From positions 310,001 to 374,000 of the forward strand of contig NZ_JBHZRJ010000003.1 of NCBI RefSeq assembly GCF_043641555.1: a stretch of DNA of 64,000 nucleotides. Direction: 5' to 3'. This DNA is from Saccharospirillum alexandrii_A. GTDB taxonomy: Bacteria; Pseudomonadota; Gammaproteobacteria; Pseudomonadales; Natronospirillaceae. A program made the translations under genes and the position numbers. The notes under the pieces were generated by a model, which saw nothing but the letters and a program-made list of their open reading frames with translations, had not been told where the DNA came from and did not search any database. Shown here in pieces: positions 17,188 through 26,081 of this stretch (positions are counted from its first letter, which is position 1; every line of letters begins with the position of its first letter).

Positions 17188-18243
17188 TTAAAATACAACG
17201 TCGATGGCGAAGGAGAGCAGGTCAGCATCACCGACTGCACGTTGGGAGTCCGGGTTGGTGTCTTCCCGGCGGGTGTATTCCACTTTCAGGGCGGCGGCGA
17301 TGTCGAAATCCCAGCGCATGCCCAGAGTGGCAGACTGATATTCTCTGGGGTTCTGGTTGTACCCCGGGTCGATGGAGTTGGTTTCTTCCTCGTACCGGGC
17401 GAAGGTGGCATGGGGCGTTAAGGTTCCGACGCGATAACCCAGCGAGACGTAGCTGTTGTAGCGGTTATTGATCAGGTCAGTGTCGTTCAGCGTGCTGGTG
17501 TATTCAGCGATGCTGAACAGCGTGCCGTTGTCGTACATGGCCGCACCGGATATAAAGGTGATGGGGAAGTCAAACGCCGGGCTGGCACCGCGTGTCAGGG
17601 TGGCGTTGTCGGCCGTGTTGTAGGAGCCACGGAATGACAAATTGTTGATCGCCAGGTCCAGTGAACCACCCGCCAGGGTGTTGAAATCTACCTCTGACCC
17701 GGATTCCGGATCGGTGCCCTGAGTTGAGCCAGCATAAGCCGATGCTTTTGCCGAAAAATCACCGATATAGAAGTTGTAGTCGGCGCTGATGCCTTCCAGG
17801 GTCGTCACAAAAATATTGTAGGTCTCAACCGGTGGACGAACCCACTGATAGCCATAGCCTAGCTCCAGGAAGTTGGAGTAATAGAACAGCGGCATGCGCA
17901 GGCGGCCGGCTTTCACATCCAGGCTGTCGGTTGCTTCATAGGTCAGGTAGGCCCACTCGAACTGGGTGTTGAAGTCTTCACCGCCGCGGCCAACCATTTG
18001 CGCGGTGGCGGTCATGCGGTCGTTGACTTCAGCAATGGCCTGAATGGCCACCAGGCTGTCGGTCGCGAAGTTGAGGTCGTTGTCGTAGGCGGCAAGGTTG
18101 ACCGGGTCGATGACCAGGGTCTGGTCATCGCCGAGGGTCATGCCGCCTGCAATGGACATAAAGCCGTTCAGTCGCATGTCAAAGGCAGAGGCGCCCAGGG
18201 GCATTGCCAGGGCGCCAATCAGGGCCCAGAGGGTTGGTTTCAT
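17188..18243 (-). CDS. Outer-membrane beta-barrel (porin-like) protein
   Basis: 351 aa from ATG 18243, preceded by GGAGAACCCT on the minus strand. A signal peptide ends near GASA-FD. The rest is alternating polar/aromatic beta strands (DSLDVKAGRLRMPLFYYSN, NNRYNSYVSLGYRVG) ending in a terminal strand LLSFAIDVVF with C-terminal Phe, the BAM recognition signature. It resembles DcaP/porin-superfamily proteins found with PstS-like partners. Substrate is unknown. It lies 16 bp from the PstS-like gene downstream and 54 bp from the TonB-like gene upstream, so one operon is likely. Confidence 0.75.
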   Translation of the reverse strand: MKPTLWALIGALAMPLGASAFDMRLNGFMSIAGGMTLGDDQTLVIDPVNLAAYDNDLNFATDSLVAIQAIAEVNDRMTATAQMVGRGGEDFNTQFEWAYLTYEATDSLDVKAGRLRMPLFYYSNFLELGYGYQWVRPPVETYNIFVTTLEGISADYNFYIGDFSAKASAYAGSTQGTDPESGSEVDFNTLAGGSLDLAINNLSFRGSYNTADNATLTRGASPAFDFPITFISGAAMYDNGTLFSIAEYTSTLNDTDLINNRYNSYVSLGYRVGTLTPHATFARYEEETNSIDPGYNQNPREYQSATLGMRWDFDIAAALKVEYTRREDTNPDSQRAVGDADLLSFAIDVVF

Positions 18244-18297
18244 AGGGTTCTCCAGCAGTGGTAAATGGGCGCGGCCCGTGTTGGGCCGGGCCAAAGG

Positions 18298-19950
18298 TCA
18301 GTTAATGGCGAATTCGTGTTGAATGGTCAGATCGGTTTCCGGCAGATCCAGTTCCGGCGGAATGGATTCGAACGGAGAGGCCCGGCTGATGGCATCTTCG
18401 AGGGCTTTGTTCAGAACGGCATGGCGGGAACGTTCGGTAAACTCCATGCGTCCCACCTGGCCATCGGCGGTGATGTTCAGGCGCATCGCAACCAGGCCCT
18501 CCTGGCCCAGGTTTTCGGCCCAGTAGGGGTATTCAACCTGGCTCAGGATCTGTTCTTGCAACCGGGTCTGGTAGGCAATAAGCCGGTTCTGCCGATCTTC
18601 TTCAGACAACGCACCCAGCAGTTCCCGGTAATCTTCGGGTGGCACTGGCCGAGGTGGCAGGGCGGCCTGGGGCTGGTTCAGCTGAAAGTGGTAATCGAGG
18701 GTGGCGCGAAAGCGGTCGCTGTCGCCATTGCCTTCATAGGCGTCCGGCACCGGTGGAAAGGGAGCGGCGTTCTCAATGGCGGTGCGAAACGCCTGGCCAA
18801 GCAGACCGGCATCGGCAGGGCGGATCGAGGCAATTTCGACCAGCTCACCGCCCCGGGTGATGACGACTTCAGCCTGAACCCGACCCTCCTGGGATAGCTG
18901 CTGTGCCCAGTCCGGGTAGCTAACCCGAGGGTAAATGGTACGCAACAATTCCCATCGATACTGATCCTGGTGATACTCCGCAACCTGCTGTTGCAAGCGA
19001 GCCTGACGCTCGGCCTCTGCCTCGGCTTCAGCCGCCGCTTGTGCTCGGGCCAGTTCTTCGGCCCTGCGCTCGGCATCAGCCTGGGCTCTGGCTTGTTCCA
19101 GCGCCTGCGCTTCCGCACTGGCCCGCGCTCTGGCGCGTGCCAGTTCCGCCGCTTCAGCCTCGGCCAGAGCGCGTGCTTCTGCCAGTTGCCGGGCCTGTTC
19201 GCGGGCATCGGCCAACCGTGCTGCATCGCGCTGGCGTTGTGCCTCCTGTTCGGCCTGAGCGGCCCGTTCAGCTTCTCGCTCGGCGGCTTCGGCAGCACGT
19301 TGTTCAGCCTGGCGGCGCGCCACTACCGATTCACCGCTGAATGATGCAAGCAATTGCCGGCGGTTGGCCGCATAAGTCAGGTCATTGTTCTCGTTTACCC
19401 ATTGCGCATGAGTGCGATGGTCTGAAAAGGCGCCGCCGGCTAACATGGCTTCCTGAAACCGTAACGAGGTGGGAATCTCGCCAAGCCAGGCATTCGCCAG
19501 GGTGCGAAACAGCACCTCATCGCCTGATTGGAGCCAAACAGCATCGTTCAGTGTAATGCGGGTTCCCTGGTCAGGTGTATAGTCGACCACGATGGTATCG
19601 CCCCGGGTAAAGTCGTCGCTCGGCGTTTCGGTAAAGGCGGTGATCAGGTCAATAACCTCCGGATTCGCCCGCAAGTTATTGTTGATCGCGATGTCCTGTT
19701 TCCACATCTGATTGAACTGACGGGGCGACCATTTATCGGCGCTGACCTTGATCACCATGCGTTTGGCACCGCTATCGGCCGCAAACTGACGGGTCGATGT
19801 GATCGGTTGTTCAGCGTAGAAGCTGGCTAGATAGAAGGTCTTACTTAGGTATTGATAGGGAGCCAGGCCATTTAACATCAATTCGTTGGCCAGGGTTTGG
19901 CTGCTGCATGCCAGACTGAGCACGGCAGCGACCAGAATACGGTACCACAT
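18298..19950 (-). CDS. Periplasmic protein: chalcone-isomerase-like domain, coiled coil, two TonB C-terminal domains
   Basis: 550 aa from ATG 19950 (CAGGAAAATCCT upstream). Signal peptide ends near residue 21 (TLA-NE); no lipobox or membrane anchor is visible. Residues about 22-175 match the bacterial chalcone-isomerase-like domain (NGLAPYQYLSKTFYLASFYA; W74/Q79 region). Residues 210-325 are an Ala/Glu/Arg/Gln-rich TolA-like coiled coil. Two TonB_C-like modules follow: about 330-430 (SYPDWAQQLSQEGRVQAEVV) and 448-550 (EYPYWAENLGQEGLVAMRLN). Two tandem TonB modules without a membrane anchor is unusual, as most TonB proteins are inner-membrane anchored. It may link outer-membrane or cell-wall partners rather than transduce energy. 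Confidence 0.75.
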   Translation of the reverse strand: MWYRILVAAVLSLACSSQTLANELMLNGLAPYQYLSKTFYLASFYAEQPITSTRQFAADSGAKRMVIKVSADKWSPRQFNQMWKQDIAINNNLRANPEVIDLITAFTETPSDDFTRGDTIVVDYTPDQGTRITLNDAVWLQSGDEVLFRTLANAWLGEIPTSLRFQEAMLAGGAFSDHRTHAQWVNENNDLTYAANRRQLLASFSGESVVARRQAEQRAAEAAEREAERAAQAEQEAQRQRDAARLADAREQARQLAEARALAEAEAAELARARARASAEAQALEQARAQADAERRAEELARAQAAAEAEAEAERQARLQQQVAEYHQDQYRWELLRTIYPRVSYPDWAQQLSQEGRVQAEVVITRGGELVEIASIRPADAGLLGQAFRTAIENAAPFPPVPDAYEGNGDSDRFRATLDYHFQLNQPQAALPPRPVPPEDYRELLGALSEEDRQNRLIAYQTRLQEQILSQVEYPYWAENLGQEGLVAMRLNITADGQVGRMEFTERSRHAVLNKALEDAISRASPFESIPPELDLPETDLTIQHEFAIN

Positions 19951-20279
19951 AGGATTTTCCTGTTTTACACCGGTTATCAGGCGCGTCCCGGTTCTGTCGG
20001 ATAGTGATAATAGCCGGACAGTCCGATGAATTTTTACGGTTTTTTTTACGATCACCTGAGCGGGTTCGGATAGTAAAGCAGCGAGATTTAAAGGCGACTG
20101 TTTGTGTGTTTTTTGTCCGCACACTGTCATTTATGGCAAAAATGTTACTGAATCCCTGGCTGAACCCTCGAGTTTTTCAATAATGCCGACCGTCAGGTCA
20201 GTGTGTCGGCAGTGCGAACCGTCAGTGGGGCGTTCAGGTTAGTGCGTGTCGCAAGTTCGTGAACGCCCCGGCTGGTGTG
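19951..20279. other. Intergenic region upstream of the TonB-like gene
   Basis: 329 bp between two minus-strand genes. It contains the promoter of the envelope operon at its left end and, at 20227-20269, a hairpin with a 10-bp stem (GGGGCGTTCA/TGAACGCCCC) just past the lipase stop. T-rich tracts occur at 20034-20048. No ORF was recognised. Confidence 0.55.
20227..20269 (-). terminator. Hairpin downstream of the lipase gene
   Basis: GGGGCGTTCA and TGAACGCCCC form a perfect 10-bp stem with a 23-base loop, 11 bp past the minus-strand stop. No U-tract follows, so intrinsic termination is uncertain. Confidence 0.45.
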
Positions 20280-21350
20280 CTACTGATTCAGGGTATCGAA
20301 CACATTGGCCGACAGGCTCTTGTCGGACCCGTTGCGCACCAGTCGCAGGGTGTCCCAATGCCACCAGCTCCAGTACTGGTCAATGGCAAAGTCGACGCCC
20401 AGTCCACCGACCGTGAAGTTGTTGATCACGGGCGCGTAATCGCCCGAGGTGGCCGAACCGATCACTTCAAAGTGATCGGTGCTGTCGCCCATCAGAACCG
20501 GGAAGTTGTTATAGCGCAGGCCGGTAGGTGACTTCGCCACCGCATCCAGTTCGCCGTTGGTCTTGATACTCGCTGAGCAGGATTCCAGGTTCTCCTGACG
20601 GACGGAACCACAGGCGCTGTGCAATGGCACAACGCTGTCGTCATACCCCAGAATGAAGGGTTTGCTGGCACGCAGGAAGGCATCGCCACTGCCGACAAAA
20701 CGGAGCCTGGGTACCGCATTGTTCTGGGTTGCCAGAGAGCGGGCTGCCGCCGGTTGTAAATCACGCACGACCCCCAGTTCGTTTGGACCGACATTGGTGC
20801 CCAGAAACCAGTTCACGACCGAGGTGGCGGCGCCGGTGAAGATGTTATCGCTGTCGATCACCGAGACGGCCAGGTCGGCCAGTTCAGTCCCGCCACCGGC
20901 ACCGGCCATGTCCAGAGACACCAGGAAATTGACCCGGCTGGATGGATAACCCCATTCCCACAACCAGCCATTGAGATTGCGTAGCATCTGTCTTGCGACC
21001 AGATCGCCCGTCGAATGTGTGAGCAGCACACAGCCGGACTGGCAGGTGCCATTGTCGGCCAGAGTTTTTACCTGCCGCTTGATCTGATCGCTGATGCCCT
21101 GGCTGATGCGTTCACTGGCGGACCAGTACAGCACGACTTCGGAGCGTTGCAGCCAGTATTTCTGCCAGTAATCGATGGCTTCAGCCTGCAGACTGGCATC
21201 TGTCGGCTGGGTGCCCAGTTGCTGGTACTGGAAACCGTGTATCAGCACAACCGGTTTGCCGTTAAGGCTTGCCTGGGCCTGCCAGCTCAGCAACGCAAAG
21301 CCGAGCAGAAGTAGAAGGCGCGTGGTGGCGCGGGTGATGGGTCGTATCAT
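20280..21350 (-). CDS. Secreted triacylglycerol lipase-like alpha/beta-hydrolase
   Basis: 356 aa with a signal peptide (cleavage near AQA-SL). VVLIHGFQYQQLG holds the oxyanion HG motif, and the nucleophile elbow is LTHSTGD, so the pentapeptide is T-H-S-T-G rather than G-x-S-x-G. SVVPLHSACG resembles the catalytic-His-containing segment, with Asp candidates upstream. Cysteines CQSGC and a CGSVRQENLESC pair may form disulfides, consistent with a secreted enzyme. It follows an upstream minus-strand gene by 142 bp, in the order partner then lipase. Substrate is unproven. Confidence 0.75.
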   Translation of the reverse strand: MIRPITRATTRLLLLLGFALLSWQAQASLNGKPVVLIHGFQYQQLGTQPTDASLQAEAIDYWQKYWLQRSEVVLYWSASERISQGISDQIKRQVKTLADNGTCQSGCVLLTHSTGDLVARQMLRNLNGWLWEWGYPSSRVNFLVSLDMAGAGGGTELADLAVSVIDSDNIFTGAATSVVNWFLGTNVGPNELGVVRDLQPAAARSLATQNNAVPRLRFVGSGDAFLRASKPFILGYDDSVVPLHSACGSVRQENLESCSASIKTNGELDAVAKSPTGLRYNNFPVLMGDSTDHFEVIGSATSGDYAPVINNFTVGGLGVDFAIDQYWSWWHWDTLRLVRNGSDKSLSANVFDTLNQ

Positions 21351-21492
21351 AGTGAACCTACCTTATTGTTGTTGTGGTGTTGCGGCGCAGTACGACGGGC
21401 TCTGCGCCCAGACTTTTTGCCCGACACTCGTTATTGCCAGGTCAGTACGTCCCTGTAGGTCCTGTACCGGAGCGGAGAACGTGATCCGCCGA

Positions 21493-22689
21493 TTACAGGT
21501 TGTTGCTCAGTTCATCGAGAAATTCCTGGCGTTGCTGTGCCAGCGGGTCGCTCCAGGTGCTGTCGGCATAGCCTTCCAGATCAAAGGCCGGAATCGGAAA
21601 TTCATCCTGAGGTGCCTGGCCTTGTAAGTCGGGTATGCCATTGCCGCCCATGCGGGTCAGGTGCACGTCACGCAGTACATAGGGGCCTGGCGCCTCTAGG
21701 TCGATCAAGGCAGGGCCCGAGGCACGCAACCTGAGGCCCGGTTCAGTGGCCGTTAGCGGGCCTTCGGTTTCCAGGTGCAGCAGCGGGTCGCCGCCGCTGC
21801 TGTAGAGGTTGGCCTGCACGAAATAGTAGCCACTGCGGTCGTAATCCAGTGACAGCGGCAGCACCAGAAACTCGCCGTCGATGTGCGGGTCGGTAATGCC
21901 GGTTAGCGTTACAACCGGGGCTTCGTAAGTGAAGGGCGCCGCAACCGATAACCGTTGCTGGCCCACACTGGCTTGCAGCCGCCATTGCAGCTCCCGCGGC
22001 CAGGCACTGGCGTGGTCGCTGAGATCGACCGTCAGGTTGTGACGAATGGATGAATCCGCGGGCAACGACAGCGATTGGCGATGCAGTACGGTACCGGCAT
22101 GGTCGGTTACGCTGAGGGAGACGTCTCCTACCAGGCTGTTATCGCTGGTTGTCAGCGACAAGGTGAGTCGCTGTTCGTCGCCGATAAAATAGTGGTAGCG
22201 GTCCAGCGTCAGTCTGGCATCAAAGGTGGCGCCGTTGGCCAGCGGAAAGGGAATGCTGACCTGCTGCGGCTGATTAAACCGATAGCGCAGTGCGTCCAGT
22301 TCAGAGCCTATGGGCTGTGAAAATGGCGGATACCGGTTCTGTTCCCGGTAGACATCGGCGACCTGGGTCAGCGACTGGCGCAGGTTGGCGGGTAAGCTGA
22401 CTTCATCGTCCAGAGAGTCTGCACCCGTTTCTGCATCGGGTATTTCCCTGGGAGGCATCAGCCGGGGCGCGGCTGGTAATTGCGCAACACCGGTCTGGGT
22501 TGTGTTATTCGCAGCGCCGGACGCCGTTTCAGCACCGGACACAGGCGTATGGGTTTCCGGCGCAGGATTGGTCGATGCCCGGGAAACCTTTGTATGTGCT
22601 GGATCCGACACGGGTTTCAGCGCCGCCAGGCCACTCACAGTAGCCAGGGTGACCAGTGCCAGCCCGGCCAGTACCCATCGTTGTTTCAT
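21493..22689 (-). CDS. Membrane-anchored/secreted protein upstream of the lipase, unknown family
   Basis: 398 aa from ATG 22689; a further in-frame ATG is at 22737. One N-terminal hydrophobic helix (about 5-24) is followed by a Pro/Thr/Ala-rich linker to about 85. Then a helical stretch (LRQSLTQVADVYREQNRYPP) leads into about 290 residues of beta-sandwich-like sequence (FDARLTLDRYHYFIGDEQRL, GYYFVQANLYSSGG). No catalytic motif is visible. The layout recalls lipase-specific foldases (anchor, linker, periplasmic domain) but not their sequence, so I do not call it one. Co-directional position with the lipase is the only functional hint. Confidence 0.6.
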   Translation of the reverse strand: MKQRWVLAGLALVTLATVSGLAALKPVSDPAHTKVSRASTNPAPETHTPVSGAETASGAANNTTQTGVAQLPAAPRLMPPREIPDAETGADSLDDEVSLPANLRQSLTQVADVYREQNRYPPFSQPIGSELDALRYRFNQPQQVSIPFPLANGATFDARLTLDRYHYFIGDEQRLTLSLTTSDNSLVGDVSLSVTDHAGTVLHRQSLSLPADSSIRHNLTVDLSDHASAWPRELQWRLQASVGQQRLSVAAPFTYEAPVVTLTGITDPHIDGEFLVLPLSLDYDRSGYYFVQANLYSSGGDPLLHLETEGPLTATEPGLRLRASGPALIDLEAPGPYVLRDVHLTRMGGNGIPDLQGQAPQDEFPIPAFDLEGYADSTWSDPLAQQRQEFLDELSNNL

Positions 22690-22799
22690 CTGTTCGCCTT
22701 TTTTGTTTTTATTAGGCTGTTTTACTGCGTGCTTCAAAGTAGGAGGTGCCGGGCAGGGGGTCTAGTATCGGAGGATGATTTACCAACTTTGAGTAAAAT

Positions 22800-22853
22800 G
22801 ATTCACGATTGCCTCTTTACTGATGGCATTGGTGAGGTAGCATCAATAGTCAT
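22800..22853 (+). repeat. 54-bp direct repeat, left copy
   Basis: Begins GATTCACGATTGCC and ends CATCAATAGTCAT. It matches 24355-24408 in the same orientation at about 46 of 54 positions with no gaps. It lies 43 bp before the MORN/C13 gene. Confidence 0.85.
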
Positions 22854-22896
22854 CCCGATAATGCACATCTCACGCTTCGCCTTTTAAGCCAAGGAA

Positions 22897-24309
22897 ATGA
22901 CTTTGCCTAAGCCACTGTTCTCTCTGTTGTTCTTGCTGGCGCTCTCGGGGCCCGTTTTAGCGGCCTCCCTGACTACCCCGGATGGCGGTGACTATGAAGG
23001 TGATGTGAAAAATGGCCTGTTGCACGGCGATGGCCGCATTGACTGGCCCGATGGCACTTATTACATCGGAAGCTTCCGTAACGGCTTGAAGCACGGAGAA
23101 GGTACGGAATCCCTGCCGGATGGCCGGATATACCGGGGAGCGTATCGAAACGGGCAGTGGGTGAGCGGAGTGTTGCACTTCCCCAATGGCCAGTCCTATG
23201 AGGGTGAATTCGAGCGGCAACGCTTTGATGGCAAAGGCAAGCTCACCTTTGGTAACCGGGCCGTATACGAGGGCGATTTTCAGGCCGGAAAGATGGAAGG
23301 AGAAGGGCAGATGACCGCGGCGGATGGCACTGTCTATGAGGGCGCCTTCAGTGACGATCGTTTGACGCAGGGGACGCTTACTTCGAGGGACGGCTCGGTC
23401 TATGACGGTGAATTAAGGAACTGGCGCCCGCACGGGGAAGGTCGCCTGGTACAGGCAGATGGCGAGGTACTTGAAGGCCAGTTCGCCTATGGCGAGCACA
23501 TTAACGACAGTGGCCTGTCCCGTTTCCAAGAAGAACAGGCCGGCCAGCAGGCGCGACTGGAGCGGGCACTCTATTCCCAGCGCACCCTGGTCGATGCCCA
23601 GCTGAAACGCCTGCGCGACCAAACCCCGGGCGAGCGCGAAGTCTTCACCGTGCTCGCTGCCCTTAGTAACGCTGAAACCGTTTTTCGGACCGAAATTGAA
23701 ACCATTGATGCTCAACTCACGGCCATGCCCCCCTTCGAAGGGCGTCTGGTCACCCTTGCCAATGAACTGCACGATCGCGACAACCACCCGCTTGCCACCG
23801 AGACCAGCCTGACTCACATCCTTCGCACTCTCGGTAAACGGCTTGGAGAAGAAGACCTGATCTTCGTCTACCTCACCTCTCACGGCAGCCCCGATCACGA
23901 ACTCTCGATCGATTTCAACAGTGACCAGTCTTTGCCCGATATAGACCCAACGGAACTGGCTGAGATCCTCAATGAAGCCCCACAACAGAAAGTAGTGGTG
24001 ATCTCCGCCTGCTATTCCGGTGGTTTTATTCCCGAACTCAGCGATGAAAATACGCTCGTCATCACCGCTGCCGCCGCCGACAAACCGTCCTTCGGCTGTT
24101 CCAACGAAGAGACCATGACTTACTTTGGCCGTGCTTTCTTTGAAACGGCTTTCTCACTGGAAAAGCCGCTGGATGATGTCTTCGAAGATGCCAAGGCCGC
24201 GGTCACCGAGCGTGAGCTCGCCCAGCAATATGACCCTTCCAACCCGCAGATCTGGGAGTCTGAATCGGTTATTCAGGCTTGGGATGAATGGCGTACTCAG
24301 GTTAATTGA
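22897..24309 (+). CDS. MORN-repeat protein fused to a caspase-like (C13) cysteine peptidase domain
   Basis: 470 aa with a signal peptide (to about residue 23). Residues 28-200 contain about seven MORN repeats (YEGDVKNGLLHGDG, YIGSFRNGLKHGEG, YEGEFERQRFDGKG...). After a helical linker (205-275), the C-terminal domain matches peptidase C13-like caspase folds: LIFVYLTSHGSPDHELS with His329 and VVVISACYSGGFIP with Cys372, followed by TAAAADKPSFGC. The His-Cys dyad looks intact. MORN repeats commonly bind membranes or partners, so a periplasmic or surface protease-like protein is inferred. Start is TTG/ATG-ambiguous: ATG at 22897. It is flanked by 54-bp direct repeats. Confidence 0.82.
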   Translation: MTLPKPLFSLLFLLALSGPVLAASLTTPDGGDYEGDVKNGLLHGDGRIDWPDGTYYIGSFRNGLKHGEGTESLPDGRIYRGAYRNGQWVSGVLHFPNGQSYEGEFERQRFDGKGKLTFGNRAVYEGDFQAGKMEGEGQMTAADGTVYEGAFSDDRLTQGTLTSRDGSVYDGELRNWRPHGEGRLVQADGEVLEGQFAYGEHINDSGLSRFQEEQAGQQARLERALYSQRTLVDAQLKRLRDQTPGEREVFTVLAALSNAETVFRTEIETIDAQLTAMPPFEGRLVTLANELHDRDNHPLATETSLTHILRTLGKRLGEEDLIFVYLTSHGSPDHELSIDFNSDQSLPDIDPTELAEILNEAPQQKVVVISACYSGGFIPELSDENTLVITAAAADKPSFGCSNEETMTYFGRAFFETAFSLEKPLDDVFEDAKAAVTERELAQQYDPSNPQIWESESVIQAWDEWRTQVN

Positions 24310-24354
24310 GATTGGGTCGAGTTTTCAGGATGCTTTACGGTTCTGAGAAAAAAG

Positions 24355-24408
24355 GATTCACCTTTGCCTCTTTACTGGCGGCAATGGTGAGGTAGCATCG
24401 ACTGTCAT
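24355..24408 (+). repeat. 54-bp direct repeat, right copy
   Basis: Begins GATTCACCTTTGCC and ends CATCGACTGTCAT. It is the second copy of the repeat at 22800-22853, so the pair brackets the MORN/C13 gene. It also lies 127 bp upstream of the carboxypeptidase start, so it might instead be a shared upstream regulatory element. Confidence 0.85.
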
Positions 24409-24535
24409 TTAATCAACGCAAGTTCCGTCGTTCGGGTTGCCTGAGAGGTGTTGGCACACCCGGTAGCCGCCGCCAGTCTCCCAGGCGATCGCCGGGACTT
24501 GAGTTATCCATTACATTGGTAAGAGGGTGAAGAGC

Positions 24536-25660
24536 ATGCACATTAACCAGCGTTTCGATGGCGGTAATATTATTTGTCTGGATGCCTCCGACCCCGGTGC
24601 GGTGGAGTTGCAGATTCGCTCCGATGTCGGGGATGAGCACAAACAATGGTTTTATTTTCAGGTGCTGGATGCTCGCGATCAGGCGTGCCGGTTCGACATT
24701 ACCAATGCCGGGCAGGTGTCTTTCCCCAGGGCCTTCCACGACTATCAGGCCGTGGCGTCCTACGATCGTGAATTCTGGTTTCGGGTGCCAACCCGGTACG
24801 ACGGTCAGACGCTGACCATCGAGCACAGCCCCGAAACCGACAGCATCTACTATGCCTATTTTGCGCCCTACAGCTTTGAGCGGCATCAGCAGTTGATTGC
24901 CGCGACGCTGGCATCGCCGCTGGTGCAGGCCAATACCCTGTGCATTACTCCGGATGGCCATCCGCTGACTCGCCTGACCATTGGCGAACCGTCCTCCGAC
25001 AAGAAAGTCTGCTGGGTCATTGGACGCCAGCACCCCGGTGAAACCATGGCGGAATGGTGGATGGAGGGCTTTCTGGAGCGCCTGCTGGATGAACAGGATA
25101 GCCTGAGCCGTCAGTTACTGGAGCATTGCGTGTTCCATGTGGTACCCAATATGAACCCCGATGGCAGTGTGCGCGGGCATCTGCGCTGTAACGCACATGG
25201 TCGTAACCTGAACCGTGAATGGCTGGAGCCGAGTGAAGAGTTTTCACCGGAAGTCTATTTCGTCCGCGAAGCCATGGCTAAAACCGGTGTGGATTTTTGT
25301 CTGGATGTTCACGGTGATGAAGAATTGCCCTACAACTTTATTGCCGGGGCCGAGGGCATACCGGCCTGGAACAAGCACATGGCCTTGCAGCTCAGCACCT
25401 TCAAGTCAGTGTTGCAGACGGCTTGCCCGGATTTTCAGACTGATGTTGGTTATCCGGTAGCGGAACCGGGCAAGGCAAACCTGACGCTGTGCACCGCTCA
25501 TGTGGCCGAGCACCACAAATGCCTTGCGATGACGCTGGAAATGCCGTTCAAGGACACCACCGCCACACCCATGCCCTCTACCGGTTGGTCGCCGGACCGT
25601 TGCCAGCGACTGGGTGCAGCCAATATCGATGCGATTTGGCAGGTGTTGCCGTTATTGTGA
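24536..25660 (+). CDS. M14-family zinc carboxypeptidase (cytosolic carboxypeptidase-like)
   Basis: 374 aa from ATG 24536 with AAGAGGGTGAAG upstream (a GTG lies three codons before). Residues 1-115 are the beta-sandwich N-terminal domain that precedes bacterial cytosolic carboxypeptidases. The M14 domain follows: GRQHPGET (His166 and Glu169 bind zinc), NMNPDGSVRGHLRCNAHGRNLNREW (substrate-binding Asn/Arg), DVHGDEE (His259, third ligand) and a catalytic Glu in LEMPF. No signal peptide, so it acts in the cytoplasm. Homologues remove C-terminal acidic or other residues; the natural substrate here is unknown. Confidence 0.9.
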   Translation: MHINQRFDGGNIICLDASDPGAVELQIRSDVGDEHKQWFYFQVLDARDQACRFDITNAGQVSFPRAFHDYQAVASYDREFWFRVPTRYDGQTLTIEHSPETDSIYYAYFAPYSFERHQQLIAATLASPLVQANTLCITPDGHPLTRLTIGEPSSDKKVCWVIGRQHPGETMAEWWMEGFLERLLDEQDSLSRQLLEHCVFHVVPNMNPDGSVRGHLRCNAHGRNLNREWLEPSEEFSPEVYFVREAMAKTGVDFCLDVHGDEELPYNFIAGAEGIPAWNKHMALQLSTFKSVLQTACPDFQTDVGYPVAEPGKANLTLCTAHVAEHHKCLAMTLEMPFKDTTATPMPSTGWSPDRCQRLGAANIDAIWQVLPLL

Positions 25661-25737
25661 TGTGAGCTGCGAACTTAGCCGCAAACAAAACATGTTGAGT
25701 TGGGTTTCAATTAACTGTTAAAGCGACTTCTAACACC

Positions 25738-26049
25738 ATGAACACCTATCGAGCCAAAGATTTCACTGCAGAGAAAGCCTGGGGCGCTCAGGATATTGCC
25801 CTGATGAACGGAATTTCAACGCGCTTGCACTGGACTGATCAGCCCTATAAGTGGCACATCAACGACGGGCAGGAAGTTTTTGCAGTGCTGGATGGCCGGG
25901 TTGAGATGTTGTATCGCGAAGCCGGCGTTGAGCACTCCGTTGTTCTGGAAACCGGTGATGTGTTTTACGCGTCGGTTGGCACCGAGCACGTCGCCCATCC
26001 AATGGGTGAAGCCCGGATACTGGTGGTCGAACAGGCCGGCAGTGTCTGA
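25738..26049 (+). CDS. Cupin-domain protein
   Basis: 103 aa, a single small cupin. Cupin motif 1 is partly kept (WHINDGQEVFAVLDGRVEMLY) and motif 2 reads GDVFYASVGTEHVAHP with one metal-type His. The His of motif 1 (WHIN) and the Glu are present. It is cytoplasmic and the function is not assignable. It begins a run of four plus-strand small enzymes (cupin, SDR, VOC, GNAT) with short gaps, which may be one transcript. Confidence 0.75.
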   Translation: MNTYRAKDFTAEKAWGAQDIALMNGISTRLHWTDQPYKWHINDGQEVFAVLDGRVEMLYREAGVEHSVVLETGDVFYASVGTEHVAHPMGEARILVVEQAGSV

Positions 26050-26081
26050 CACACCATTCTCATGATCAGGCAGGTAACGCT

